Assembly: GCA_026416215.1 (NCBI GenBank)
Contig: JAOAFP010000006.1
Coordinates: forward strand, 1-21,004
Length of the DNA stretch: 21,004 nt
Reading direction: 5' to 3'
Source of the DNA: Negativicutes bacterium
GTDB taxonomy: Bacteria; Bacillota; Negativicutes; SKW292
A program made the translations under genes and the position numbers. The notes beneath the pieces are model-generated. The model made no database searches and was not told the DNA's origin. It saw only the letters and a list, made by a program, of their open reading frames with translations. Below are positions 14,870-21,004 of this stretch, piece after piece (positions within the stretch are counted from its first letter, which is position 1; every line of letters begins with the position of its first letter).

Positions 14870-15886
14870 TCACTCCGCCTTGCCGCCGTCGGCCGGTTCC
14901 TGATCGGTTGGTTCAGCATCCCCGCCGTCTTCCCCCCTGCCGGTCGGGGTCTTTTTGACCGCTGGTTTTTTCCTGGCCGGAGCCTTGGCTTCGAGCTTGG
15001 GCATTATGGTTTCAAGGTAGAAAAACAGCGCCTTGCCGGCATTTTCGCTGTACCGGTGCAGCTCCTGCCCCGACGCCGTCACCTGATCGCCGTGCAGGCG
15101 ATTGAGCAGGGTACAGCAGATCATGGCAAATCTGGGAAATCCCCAGTGGTTCATAAACCCGGCCAGCATCGCCCCTTCCATCTCGATGTTGCGCACACCG
15201 TGCTCATGAATCCAGTTCAGCCAGCCGTATTTCCAGTCTTCCTCAGCCAGGCGGATCGCCCCGTCCAGCCGCATCTGCTCAATGAAGAATTCGTTGCCGG
15301 CCACAGTTTTGCCCATCACCACCTCCAGCCCGCTGTCACGGCAGGCCTCAACGATCGCCTCAGCCACGTCAGCCGGGAAGCGGCCGTCAAAATACTGCTC
15401 GCGCTCGCCGATCAACAGCCGGTACGGCTTGAGATCGGCCATCAGCCCCTCGGTGGTCACCACCACCGTTCCGCCTTCCAGCCCAACCCCGCCGCTGGTG
15501 CCCACCCGCACCCAGAATACCTGATCAAGCTCATCGGGGTCGCCACCCTTGAGGAAATAAACCATCCGCATCAGCTCCTGCACGCAAATCGAAGCGCTCG
15601 GCATCCCCATGCCGTGGGATGCAAAGATCACCCCGTCGCAGTAGCAGAAAACAAACCGTTCCTCTTTGGGCAGCGTGTAAATTTTGCGGTTGTTGCGCTT
15701 TTTCGACCAGATTTTGGCAAATTCCTTGATCCGCTCGCCCGAACCAGCTAGAACCACCGCCCTGACATCCCGGAAATTTTTCAGAACCGGGTCATTGCTG
15801 CTGACCCCGAAGTGGTAATAAACGTCGGGATAGTCGCCTGCCATAACGCCATCAAGAAACTGCCGGTTGATGTTCTCAATTTTCAC
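14870..15886 (-). CDS. uridine phosphorylase, animal (UPP1-like) type
   Basis: Uridine phosphorylase cleaves uridine with phosphate to uracil and ribose-1-phosphate. The 338-residue protein resembles vertebrate UPP1 over most of its length rather than the shorter E. coli Udp. Landmarks are VYYHFGVSS (22-30), the phosphate-contact region VVLAGSGERIKEF (44-56), SHGMGMPSASI (90-100), RVGTSGGVGLEGGTVVVT (127-144), the nucleoside-binding GVRNIEMEGAMLAG (230-243) and TLLNRLHGDQV (259-269). From about residue 296 a 43-residue low-complexity tail follows, first Lys/Ala/Pro-rich, then Gly/Asp/Glu-rich, with no counterpart I know in the family. The start is GTG at 15886 with GGAGGAGG nine bases upstream. 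It is a single-gene unit, divergent from glyQS and convergent with nadE. Confidence 0.9.
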   Translation of the reverse strand: MKIENINRQFLDGVMAGDYPDVYYHFGVSSNDPVLKNFRDVRAVVLAGSGERIKEFAKIWSKKRNNRKIYTLPKEERFVFCYCDGVIFASHGMGMPSASICVQELMRMVYFLKGGDPDELDQVFWVRVGTSGGVGLEGGTVVVTTEGLMADLKPYRLLIGEREQYFDGRFPADVAEAIVEACRDSGLEVVMGKTVAGNEFFIEQMRLDGAIRLAEEDWKYGWLNWIHEHGVRNIEMEGAMLAGFMNHWGFPRFAMICCTLLNRLHGDQVTASGQELHRYSENAGKALFFYLETIMPKLEAKAPARKKPAVKKTPTGRGEDGGDAEPTDQEPADGGKAE

Positions 15887-15945
15887 GAAACAAAACCTCC
15901 TCCGAACTCAGAGTTAGAATCAGCTGGTTTGCCGGCTTCCCGGAC

Positions 15946-15974
15946 ATTATATCAGGATTTATTAATCCTTACAA
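15946..15974 (-). promoter_or_regulatory. sigma-A promoter of uridine phosphorylase gene
   Basis: Minus strand: -35 TTGTAA (15969-15974), exactly 17-bp spacer, perfect -10 TATAAT (15946-15951). Transcription would start near 15939, giving a leader of about 50 bases. Confidence 0.75.
15954..15969. promoter_or_regulatory. 16-bp dyad inside the udp promoter spacer
   Basis: AGGATT-TATT-AATCCT is a perfect 6-bp-arm dyad that fills the spacer between the -35 and -10 of the udp promoter. The position is typical of a repressor operator. The protein that might bind it is unknown. Confidence 0.45.
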
Positions 15975-16012
15975 CCGGCAGGGCCGGAATCGGCCGGAAT
16001 TTGCCCTGCCGG
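15975..16012. promoter_or_regulatory. 10-bp-arm inverted repeat between divergent udp and glyQS promoters
   Basis: CCGGCAGGGC (15975-15984) and GCCCTGCCGG (16003-16012) are perfect inverted arms around an 18-base centre. The left arm abuts the udp -35 and the right arm overlaps the glyQS -35 (16001-16006). There is no U-tract, so it is not a terminator. The placement suggests a shared operator for both genes, though GC-rich arms of this composition are common in this genome. Confidence 0.55.
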
Positions 16013-16029
16013 CCAAACTGATCTATAAT
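16001..16029 (+). promoter_or_regulatory. sigma-A promoter of glyQS-nhaA
   Basis: Plus strand: -35 TTGCCC (16001-16006), exactly 17-bp spacer, perfect -10 TATAAT (16024-16029). The start would be near 16036, with a leader of about 50 bases. This leader is too short for a T-box and lacks its conserved antiterminator bulge. Confidence 0.75.
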
Positions 16030-16087
16030 TTCGGCGAATTGGCCACAGTCAGTGCAGATACAGAAAATTGAACAAGGAGCAAACCCA

Positions 16088-17479
16088 ATGTCAGAAAAAG
16101 TTATGGAAAAAATCGCCGCTCTCTGCCGCCACCGCGGCTTTATCTTTCCCGGCTCGGAAATTTACGGCGGGCTGGCCAACACCTGGGACTACGGTCCGCT
16201 GGGGGTCGAGCTGAAAAACAATGTGAAAAGAGCCTGGTGGAAGAAGTTTGTCCAGGAATCGCCGTACAATGTCGGCTGTGACACGGCTATTCTGATGAAC
16301 CCAAAAACCTGGGTGGCTTCCGGCCACGTCGGCAACTTCAACGACCCGCTGGTGGACTGCCGGGAATGCAAAACCCGCCACCGGGCCGACAAGCTGATTG
16401 AGGAGCAGTGTCTGGCCCGGGGCAAAACCCTGTCACTGGACGGCAAGTCGTTTGCCGAGCTAAGCGATCTCCTTGCCAGCGAGGGAATAGTCTGCCCAAA
16501 CTGCGCCCAGCGCAACTTCACCGAAATCCGCCAGTTCAACCTAATGTTCAAAACCAGCCAGGGGGTGACCGAGACCAGCGCCAGCGAAATCTACCTGCGG
16601 CCGGAAACCGCCCAGGGGATTTTCGTCAACTTCCGGTCGATCATGCGCAGCATGCGAAAGAAGCTGCCGTTCGGTATCTGCCAGATCGGCAAGAGCTTTC
16701 GCAACGAGATCACCCCGGGCAATTTCATTTTCCGCACCCGGGAGTTTGAACAGATGGAGCTGGAGTTTTTCTGCAAACCGGGCGAGGACATGCACTGGTT
16801 TGAATACTGGCGGAACTTCTGCCACGACTGGCTGACCGGCCTCGGCCTCCGGCGGGAAAACCTCCGTCTGCGCGACCACAGCCCCGAGGAGCTGTCCCAT
16901 TACAGCCGGGCCACCACCGACTTCGAATACCGCTTCCCGTTCGGCTGGGGAGAGCTGTGGGGGATCGCCAACCGTACCGACTACGACCTGAGGCAGCATA
17001 TGGAGCATTCCGGCGAAGACTTTAACTACATCGAGGACGAAAGCGAGGGTGGCGACCGCTACATTCCCTACTGCATCGAGCCCAGCCTGGGGGCCGACCG
17101 GGTCACCCTGGCCTTCCTGACCGACGCCTACAGGGAGGAGGACCTGGATAACGGCGACTCCCGTACCGTCCTCCACCTGCACCCCTTTCTCGCCCCGTAC
17201 AAGGCGGCAATCCTGCCGCTGTCGAAAAAACTGGCCGGGCCGGCCCGGGCGATTTTTACCGACCTCAGCCGTCAGTTTATGGTTGACTACGACGAGGCCG
17301 GTTCGATCGGCCGGCGCTACCGTCGCCATGATGAGATCGGCACCCCGCTGGCCATAACCTACGATTTTCAGTCCGGGGAGGACGGATGCGTGACGGTTCG
17401 CGACCGCGACACCATGGCCCAGCAACGGGTTGCCATCGGCGACTTGTCCGGCTACATCGCCGAAAAAGTAGCCTACTAA
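16088..17479 (+). CDS. glyQS: glycyl-tRNA synthetase, alpha2 (single-chain) type
   Basis: This enzyme charges tRNA-Gly with glycine. It is a class II synthetase of the homodimeric type shared with archaea, eukaryotes and some bacteria, not the alpha2beta2 GlyQ+GlyS type. The 463 residues show GFIFPGSEIYGGLANTWDYGPLG (residues 17-39), an insert with two CxxC pairs (Cys91/94 and Cys136/139) that may bind zinc, RPETAQGIFVNF (171-182), the motif 2 region FRNEITPGNFIFRTREFEQ, motif 3 EPSLGADRVTLAF, and a C-terminal anticodon-binding domain. The ATG at 16088 is chosen because AAGGAG lies eight bases upstream; an in-frame ATG at 16052 would add 12 residues without a site. nhaA starts two bases after its stop. 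Confidence 0.97.
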   Translation: MSEKVMEKIAALCRHRGFIFPGSEIYGGLANTWDYGPLGVELKNNVKRAWWKKFVQESPYNVGCDTAILMNPKTWVASGHVGNFNDPLVDCRECKTRHRADKLIEEQCLARGKTLSLDGKSFAELSDLLASEGIVCPNCAQRNFTEIRQFNLMFKTSQGVTETSASEIYLRPETAQGIFVNFRSIMRSMRKKLPFGICQIGKSFRNEITPGNFIFRTREFEQMELEFFCKPGEDMHWFEYWRNFCHDWLTGLGLRRENLRLRDHSPEELSHYSRATTDFEYRFPFGWGELWGIANRTDYDLRQHMEHSGEDFNYIEDESEGGDRYIPYCIEPSLGADRVTLAFLTDAYREEDLDNGDSRTVLHLHPFLAPYKAAILPLSKKLAGPARAIFTDLSRQFMVDYDEAGSIGRRYRRHDEIGTPLAITYDFQSGEDGCVTVRDRDTMAQQRVAIGDLSGYIAEKVAY

Positions 17480-17481
17480 GC

Positions 17482-18879
17482 GTGAAACGGCAAGGGTTGG
17501 GCAGCAGACGGCAGCTGACATCCGTCCTCACCTCCCCGTTCCGGCAGCTGGCCGACAGCAGCTCGCTGTCGGGCAAACTGCTGCTGGTCGCCCTGCTCGC
17601 CGCCCTGGCCTGGGCCAATACTCCGTGGCGGGACGGCTATCATTCCTTCTGGCAGCACACCCAGCTCGGATTTGTTGCCGGCAGCCGGGTGATAAGCCTC
17701 AGCCTGCTGTACTGGCTGAACGACGGCCTGATGGCGGTATTCTTTTTCCTGGTCGGACTGGAAGTCAAACGGGAACTGCTGGCCGGCGAGCTCTCCCGCC
17801 CCGGCCGGGCGGCCCTGCCGGTGGCGGCGGCAGCAGGGGGAATGGCTGTCCCGGCGATCATCTTTCTGCTGTTGCAGGCCCCTGGCGGCGGCCAGATCCG
17901 GGGCTGGGCCATTCCCACCGCCACCGATATCGCCTTTGCCCTCGGCATCCTCAACCTGACGGGCCGGCGGGCCCCGACCAGCCTCAAGGTTTTCCTGACC
18001 GCCCTGGCCATTGTCGACGACATCGGGGCAGTCATCCTGATCAGCCTGTTTTACTCTGAACCGCCGCTGGTGGTCGCCCTGCTCGCCGCCGCCGCCGTCC
18101 TGACGGCAATGCTGGCCCTCAACGCCGCCGGGGTAAGGGCGATCTGGCTGTATGTGCTGCTGTCCCTGGCTGTGTGGCTGTGCTTCCTTTTCTCGGGGGT
18201 GCATGCCACCGTGGCTGGGGTGCTGGCCGCTCTGACCATCCCGGTCCGGCCCGGCCTCGGCCGCCGCGATGTGGCTGCCACCAGTCTGCGCCTGGCCGGC
18301 CAGCTGGGCGATTACGCAGGTTCCGACCTGCCCACCCTCGGCGACAGGAACTACCAGCGCACCCTGGAGAAGCTGGCCCGCCTGTCCCGGGCCGGTATAA
18401 CCCCGCTGCAACAGCTTGAGCGGCGGCTGCACCCGTTCGTTGCCTACTTCGTGTTGCCGCTGTTCGCCCTGGCCAACGGCGGCATAGCCATCGACCGGCA
18501 AGCCTGGGCGGACCTGGTGAGTCCGCTGGGACTGGGGATAATTGCCGGGCTGGTGATCGGCAAGCCCCTGGGCATAGCCGCCGCATGCTGCGGACTGGAA
18601 CGGCTGGGCCTGGTCAGCCGCCCGGCCGATCTCAGCCGTCGCCAGCTGGTGGCCGGCGGCTGTTTCGCCGGCATCGGCTTTACCATGTCGATCTTTATCG
18701 CCAGCCTGGCCTTCAACGATCCCCTGCCACTGGCCCAGGCCAAACTGGCGGTGCTGACCGCGTCGTTCATCGCCTCGCTGCTGGGCGGGGCGCTGCTGCT
18801 CAAAACCGGCCGGGCGGCGGCAGCGTCGCCGCCCGGCCGGCCAAAGGAAAAAACCACCAAAAATAAAGAGACCCGCTAA
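17482..18879 (+). CDS. nhaA: Na+/H+ antiporter NhaA
   Basis: NhaA exports Na+ (or Li+) in exchange for protons in the cytoplasmic membrane and supports pH and salt homeostasis. From GTG at 17482 the protein has 465 residues, somewhat longer than E. coli NhaA (388). Hallmarks are NDGLMAVFFFLVGLEVKREL (80-99), IPTATDIAFALGIL (144-157, with the Asp matching E. coli Asp133), LTALAIVDDIGAVILI (172-187, Asp179-Asp180 being the transport pair), GLVIGKPLGI with the conserved Lys, and GIGFTMSIFIASLAF. The C-terminal tail is Arg/Lys/Pro-rich. The GTG lies two bases after the glyQS stop without a strong ribosome site, suggesting reinitiation by ribosomes that finish glyQS. The stop codon falls in the loop of the terminator. 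Confidence 0.95.
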   Translation: MKRQGLGSRRQLTSVLTSPFRQLADSSSLSGKLLLVALLAALAWANTPWRDGYHSFWQHTQLGFVAGSRVISLSLLYWLNDGLMAVFFFLVGLEVKRELLAGELSRPGRAALPVAAAAGGMAVPAIIFLLLQAPGGGQIRGWAIPTATDIAFALGILNLTGRRAPTSLKVFLTALAIVDDIGAVILISLFYSEPPLVVALLAAAAVLTAMLALNAAGVRAIWLYVLLSLAVWLCFLFSGVHATVAGVLAALTIPVRPGLGRRDVAATSLRLAGQLGDYAGSDLPTLGDRNYQRTLEKLARLSRAGITPLQQLERRLHPFVAYFVLPLFALANGGIAIDRQAWADLVSPLGLGIIAGLVIGKPLGIAAACCGLERLGLVSRPADLSRRQLVAGGCFAGIGFTMSIFIASLAFNDPLPLAQAKLAVLTASFIASLLGGALLLKTGRAAAASPPGRPKEKTTKNKETR

Positions 18880-18890
18880 CGGGTCTCTTT
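18865..18890. terminator. bidirectional intrinsic terminator overlapping the nhaA stop
   Basis: AAAGAGACCCG (18865-18875) and CGGGTCTCTTT (18880-18890) pair perfectly across a four-base loop, CTAA. The stem supplies the U-tract for plus-strand readers; on the minus strand TTTATTTTT follows. It serves nhaA and the convergent deoC. The nhaA TAA stop is inside the loop and the left arm encodes its last residues. Confidence 0.92.
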
Positions 18891-18954
18891 GTCTGTTTTT
18901 CCGGCCGGCCAGTTGCCACCAAAGGCGGCGAAACAATACAACCGGCGATCACGA

Positions 18955-19620
18955 TCAGTACTTGCCCCGGTGTTCGCCGCCGCCGACTATGGCCACCCCG
19001 CCGCTGGTCCCAATCCTGGTGGCCCCGGCCTCGATCATCGCCATGGCCTGTTCGCGGTTGCGCACTCCGCCGGACGCCTTGATCCCCATTTCTCCCACCA
19101 TCGACTTGAACAGCCTGATGTCCTCCACCGTCGCCCCGCCGGTGGAAAAACCGGTCGAAGTTTTGATGAAGTCGGCCCCAGCATCAACTACTGCCTGAAT
19201 GACCTGTCGTTTTTCCACCTCGTTGAGCAGGCAGGTTTCAATGATCACCTTGATCAGCTTGCCTCTGGCATGAACGGCCTCCACCACCGCCTTGATGTCA
19301 TCGCGGACAAAGTCGAACTGCCCGGATTTGGCTGCGCCGATGTTGATAACCATGTCGATCTCGTCGGCGCCGTTGGCAATGGCATCCTCGGCCTCAAACA
19401 CCTTGACGGCCGTGGTATTGGCCCCGAGCGGGAAGCCTATGACCGTGCAGGTCCTTACCCCACTGCCAGCCAGCCGGTGGGCAGCCAGCTTCACATAGCA
19501 GGGGTTGACACATACCGAAGCAAACCTGTGCTCGGCCGCCTCCTGGCAAAGCCTGATAATGTCCTCGTGGCTGGTGTCAGCCTTTAAGACGGTGTGATCG
19601 ATGTAACTGGCTAAATTCAC
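18955..19620 (-). CDS. deoC: deoxyribose-phosphate aldolase
   Basis: DeoC splits 2-deoxyribose-5-phosphate into glyceraldehyde-3-phosphate and acetaldehyde, feeding carbon from deoxynucleosides into glycolysis. The 221-residue TIM-barrel protein has the Schiff-base Lys153 (FIKTSTGFSTGGAT), Asp89 (DEIDMVINIG) and Lys181 (IKASGGVRN), matching the E. coli Asp102/Lys167/Lys201 triad, and the N-terminal SYIDHTVLK. The start is GTG at 19620, with AAAGGAGG six bases upstream and family-typical length; an ATG at 19797 would read through the promoter. A near-consensus promoter and a hairpin leader precede it. No deoA, deoB or deoR neighbour is in the window. Confidence 0.97.
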   Translation of the reverse strand: MNLASYIDHTVLKADTSHEDIIRLCQEAAEHRFASVCVNPCYVKLAAHRLAGSGVRTCTVIGFPLGANTTAVKVFEAEDAIANGADEIDMVINIGAAKSGQFDFVRDDIKAVVEAVHARGKLIKVIIETCLLNEVEKRQVIQAVVDAGADFIKTSTGFSTGGATVEDIRLFKSMVGEMGIKASGGVRNREQAMAMIEAGATRIGTSGGVAIVGGGEHRGKY

Positions 19621-19637
19621 GATAAACCTCCTTTTAC

Positions 19638-19652
19638 CGGCGGCAACCGCCG
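19638..19652 (-). promoter_or_regulatory. deoC leader hairpin next to the ribosome site
   Basis: CGGCGG (19638-19643) and CCGCCG (19647-19652) form a 6-bp, three-base-loop hairpin in the deoC leader, ending about four bases before AAAGGAGG. It might stabilise the mRNA or limit ribosome access. It is too small to be a recognised riboswitch. Confidence 0.4.
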
Positions 19653-19674
19653 CTGTTGTCCATACTTCCTTCCC

Positions 19675-19703
19675 ATTGTAGAACCGGGCAAAAATCCTGT
19701 CAA
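19675..19703 (-). promoter_or_regulatory. near-consensus sigma-A promoter of deoC
   Basis: Minus strand: perfect -35 TTGACA (19698-19703), 17-bp spacer, -10 TACAAT (19675-19680). Transcription would begin near 19668, about 48 bases before the GTG start. This is the strongest promoter match in the window. Confidence 0.88.
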
Positions 19704-19798
19704 GAAAATTTGTCCGGCCGGGCGACAGGAATATGCCGGCCGGCGGAGAACTTGATCCGACGATGTTTACCCCATCAGTATCCAAGGAGGCTAACACG

Positions 19799-21004
19799 AT
19801 GAAGAATCAGACAATGCCGGAGCAGGGCCTGCCCAAGGGGATCAAGTTTTTATCCGGAACCGAAATGTGGGAGCGTTTCAGCTACTACGGGATCATGTCG
19901 ATCCTGATCCTCTATCTCAGCAAATCGCTGGGCCTGTCCGACGACCGGTCGGGGATTATCGTCGGCACCTACATCGCCTTTACCTGGATGTCGCCGGTGC
20001 TGGGCGGATGGCTGGCCGACAATTTTCTAGGACAGGTCAACGCCATCCGCGTCGGTGGCATCGGCATCTTCCTCGGCAACCTGATCCTGGCCCTCGGCAT
20101 TGGCGGCCTGAACGGCTTTTTTGTCGGGCTGTCAGTGATCATCCTCGGCACCGGACTGCTAAAATCTTCCATTTCGATTATCATCGGTCAAATGTTTGAC
20201 GACGGCGATCCCCGCATCGACCGAGCCTACACCATTTTTTACATGTTCATCAACATCGGTGCAACTATGTCGGCCGCCATCAGCCAGATTGCCGAAAGCA
20301 CCGGCGACTGGCGGCTGGGCTTTGCCCTCTCCACCGTGGGCATGCTGCTCGGTCTGTTCATTTTCTACCTGGGACGGCGCTACTACAGGATGTATCCGCG
20401 GGTCCAGAGCAAACCGGCCCTGACCCGGACCACATTCGGCATCAGCAACCGGCTCCTGATCGCCGTCGGCCTGCTGGTGGCCGTGCCGGTACTGCTGCTG
20501 TTTTTCCTGCAGCCACAGGTTACCAACATGTTTATGTTGCTGGTAAGCATCGTGGTAATCGCCAAGATCGTCTGGCACTGGACCCAGTACAAACCCCGCC
20601 GGGAAAAGCTGGGAATCATCGCGATTCTGATCTACGTGGTGTTCCAGATTTTCTACTTCTCCCTCTACCAGCAGGTTAACGATTCGATTATCCTGTTCAT
20701 GGACCGGGTGGTTGACCTGACCATTCTCGGCTTCACCATCTCCTCCGGCACCGCCAGTCTGCTTTTCAACAGCGTGTTCATCATCATCATGGCCCCGCTG
20801 CTGGCAGCTCTCTACGCCTGGCTGGGCCAGCGCAACCGGGAGCCGTCCACCCCGGTCAAGTTCTTCCTGTCGATCTCGGTAATGGCGGTGTGTTTCCTGA
20901 TCTTCGCCCTGGAGGCCCGGTCCTCGGCCGCCAGCGGGGCGATGGCCTCGGTCTGGGTGACGATTGTCGGATTCATCGTATTCAGCATTTCCGAAGTTCT
21001 GAGC
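19799..21004 (+). CDS. POT/PTR2-family proton-coupled peptide transporter (3' end beyond window)
   Basis: This family of the major facilitator superfamily imports di- and tripeptides with protons through the cytoplasmic membrane. The first 402 codons are present and the frame is open to the window end. The family ExxER proton-coupling motif is intact: Glu22, Glu25 and Arg26 in GTEMWERFSYYGIMSIL. Further family features are APVLGG-like SPVLGGWLADNFLG (near 63-76) and GTGLLKSSISIIIGQMF, followed by YTIFYMFINIGA. Alternating hydrophobic segments fit the N-terminal six spans, a central loop near KPRREKLG, and the first part of the C-terminal bundle. The start is ATG at 19799 with AAGGAGG eight bases upstream. 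It is divergent from deoC. Substrate specificity cannot be read from this part. Confidence 0.93.
   Translation, partial: MKNQTMPEQGLPKGIKFLSGTEMWERFSYYGIMSILILYLSKSLGLSDDRSGIIVGTYIAFTWMSPVLGGWLADNFLGQVNAIRVGGIGIFLGNLILALGIGGLNGFFVGLSVIILGTGLLKSSISIIIGQMFDDGDPRIDRAYTIFYMFINIGATMSAAISQIAESTGDWRLGFALSTVGMLLGLFIFYLGRRYYRMYPRVQSKPALTRTTFGISNRLLIAVGLLVAVPVLLLFFLQPQVTNMFMLLVSIVVIAKIVWHWTQYKPRREKLGIIAILIYVVFQIFYFSLYQQVNDSIILFMDRVVDLTILGFTISSGTASLLFNSVFIIIMAPLLAALYAWLGQRNREPSTPVKFFLSISVMAVCFLIFALEARSSAASGAMASVWVTIVGFIVFSISEVLS

Noticed and set aside
15887..16087. T-box or glycine riboswitch before glyQS
   Set aside because: The predicted leader is only about 50 bases and has none of the conserved elements; the structure seen lies at the promoter, not in the transcript.
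17476..18936. A 486-codon open frame on the minus strand opposite nhaA
   Set aside because: It is a shadow of nhaA. Its Gln/Gly/Asp-rich translation is what complementary membrane-protein codons give, and it crosses the terminator.
1..21004. CRISPR array, tRNA or rRNA genes, prophage or defence system
   Set aside because: No regularly spaced repeats, no cloverleaf or rRNA-like sequence, and no transposase, integrase, nuclease or toxin genes were seen in any frame with real coding character.

Overview
The window is 21 kb of dense, high-GC bacterial chromosome carrying mostly housekeeping genes. A low-GC-style regulatory toolkit (a perfect CIRCE operator before groESL, strong AGGAGG-type ribosome binding sites, sigma-A-like TTGNNN/TATAAT promoters), comEA-comEC directly behind leuS, and a single-chain alpha2-type glycyl-tRNA synthetase suggest a GC-rich member of the Bacillota (Clostridia-like). 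This placement is inferred from gene content, not from a search. The first 19 bases are the Tn5 mosaic-end/Nextera adapter, so the left edge is the end of an assembled contig, and the first gene is cut there.

Layout. 20-1114 (-): 5' part of an unrecognised membrane protein. 1218-3241 (-): groES-groEL behind a CIRCE element. 3441-9705 (-): ccdA, leuS, comEA and comEC on one strand. 9760-10551 (+): lgt, convergent with and overlapping by 38 bp a two-gene unit at 10514-12639 (-) that encodes a renin-binding-protein-like GlcNAc 2-epimerase and a serine/threonine dehydratase-type PLP enzyme. 12839-14740 (+): glutamine-dependent NAD synthetase. 14870-15886 (-): an animal-type uridine phosphorylase. 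16088-18879 (+): glyQS then nhaA. 18955-19620 (-): deoC. 19799-end (+): start of a POT-family peptide transporter. No gene-free stretch exceeds 300 bases.

Working together. groESL is a heat-shock unit. ComEA and ComEC bind DNA and carry it across the membrane in natural transformation. Uridine phosphorylase and DeoC both belong to nucleoside catabolism but lie in separate units. Two bidirectional terminators separate the convergent pairs nadE/udp and nhaA/deoC. The best-structured regulatory region lies between udp and glyQS: two back-to-back promoters with 17-bp spacers, a 10-bp-arm inverted repeat between them that overlaps the glyQS -35, and a smaller dyad inside the udp spacer.

I found no CRISPR array, prophage, transposase, rRNA or tRNA gene, and nothing that amounts to a clearly new multi-gene system. 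The items most worth following are the divergent control region, the two animal-like enzymes (uridine phosphorylase and GlcNAc 2-epimerase), the dehydratase-epimerase pairing, and the unrecognised membrane protein at the left edge.
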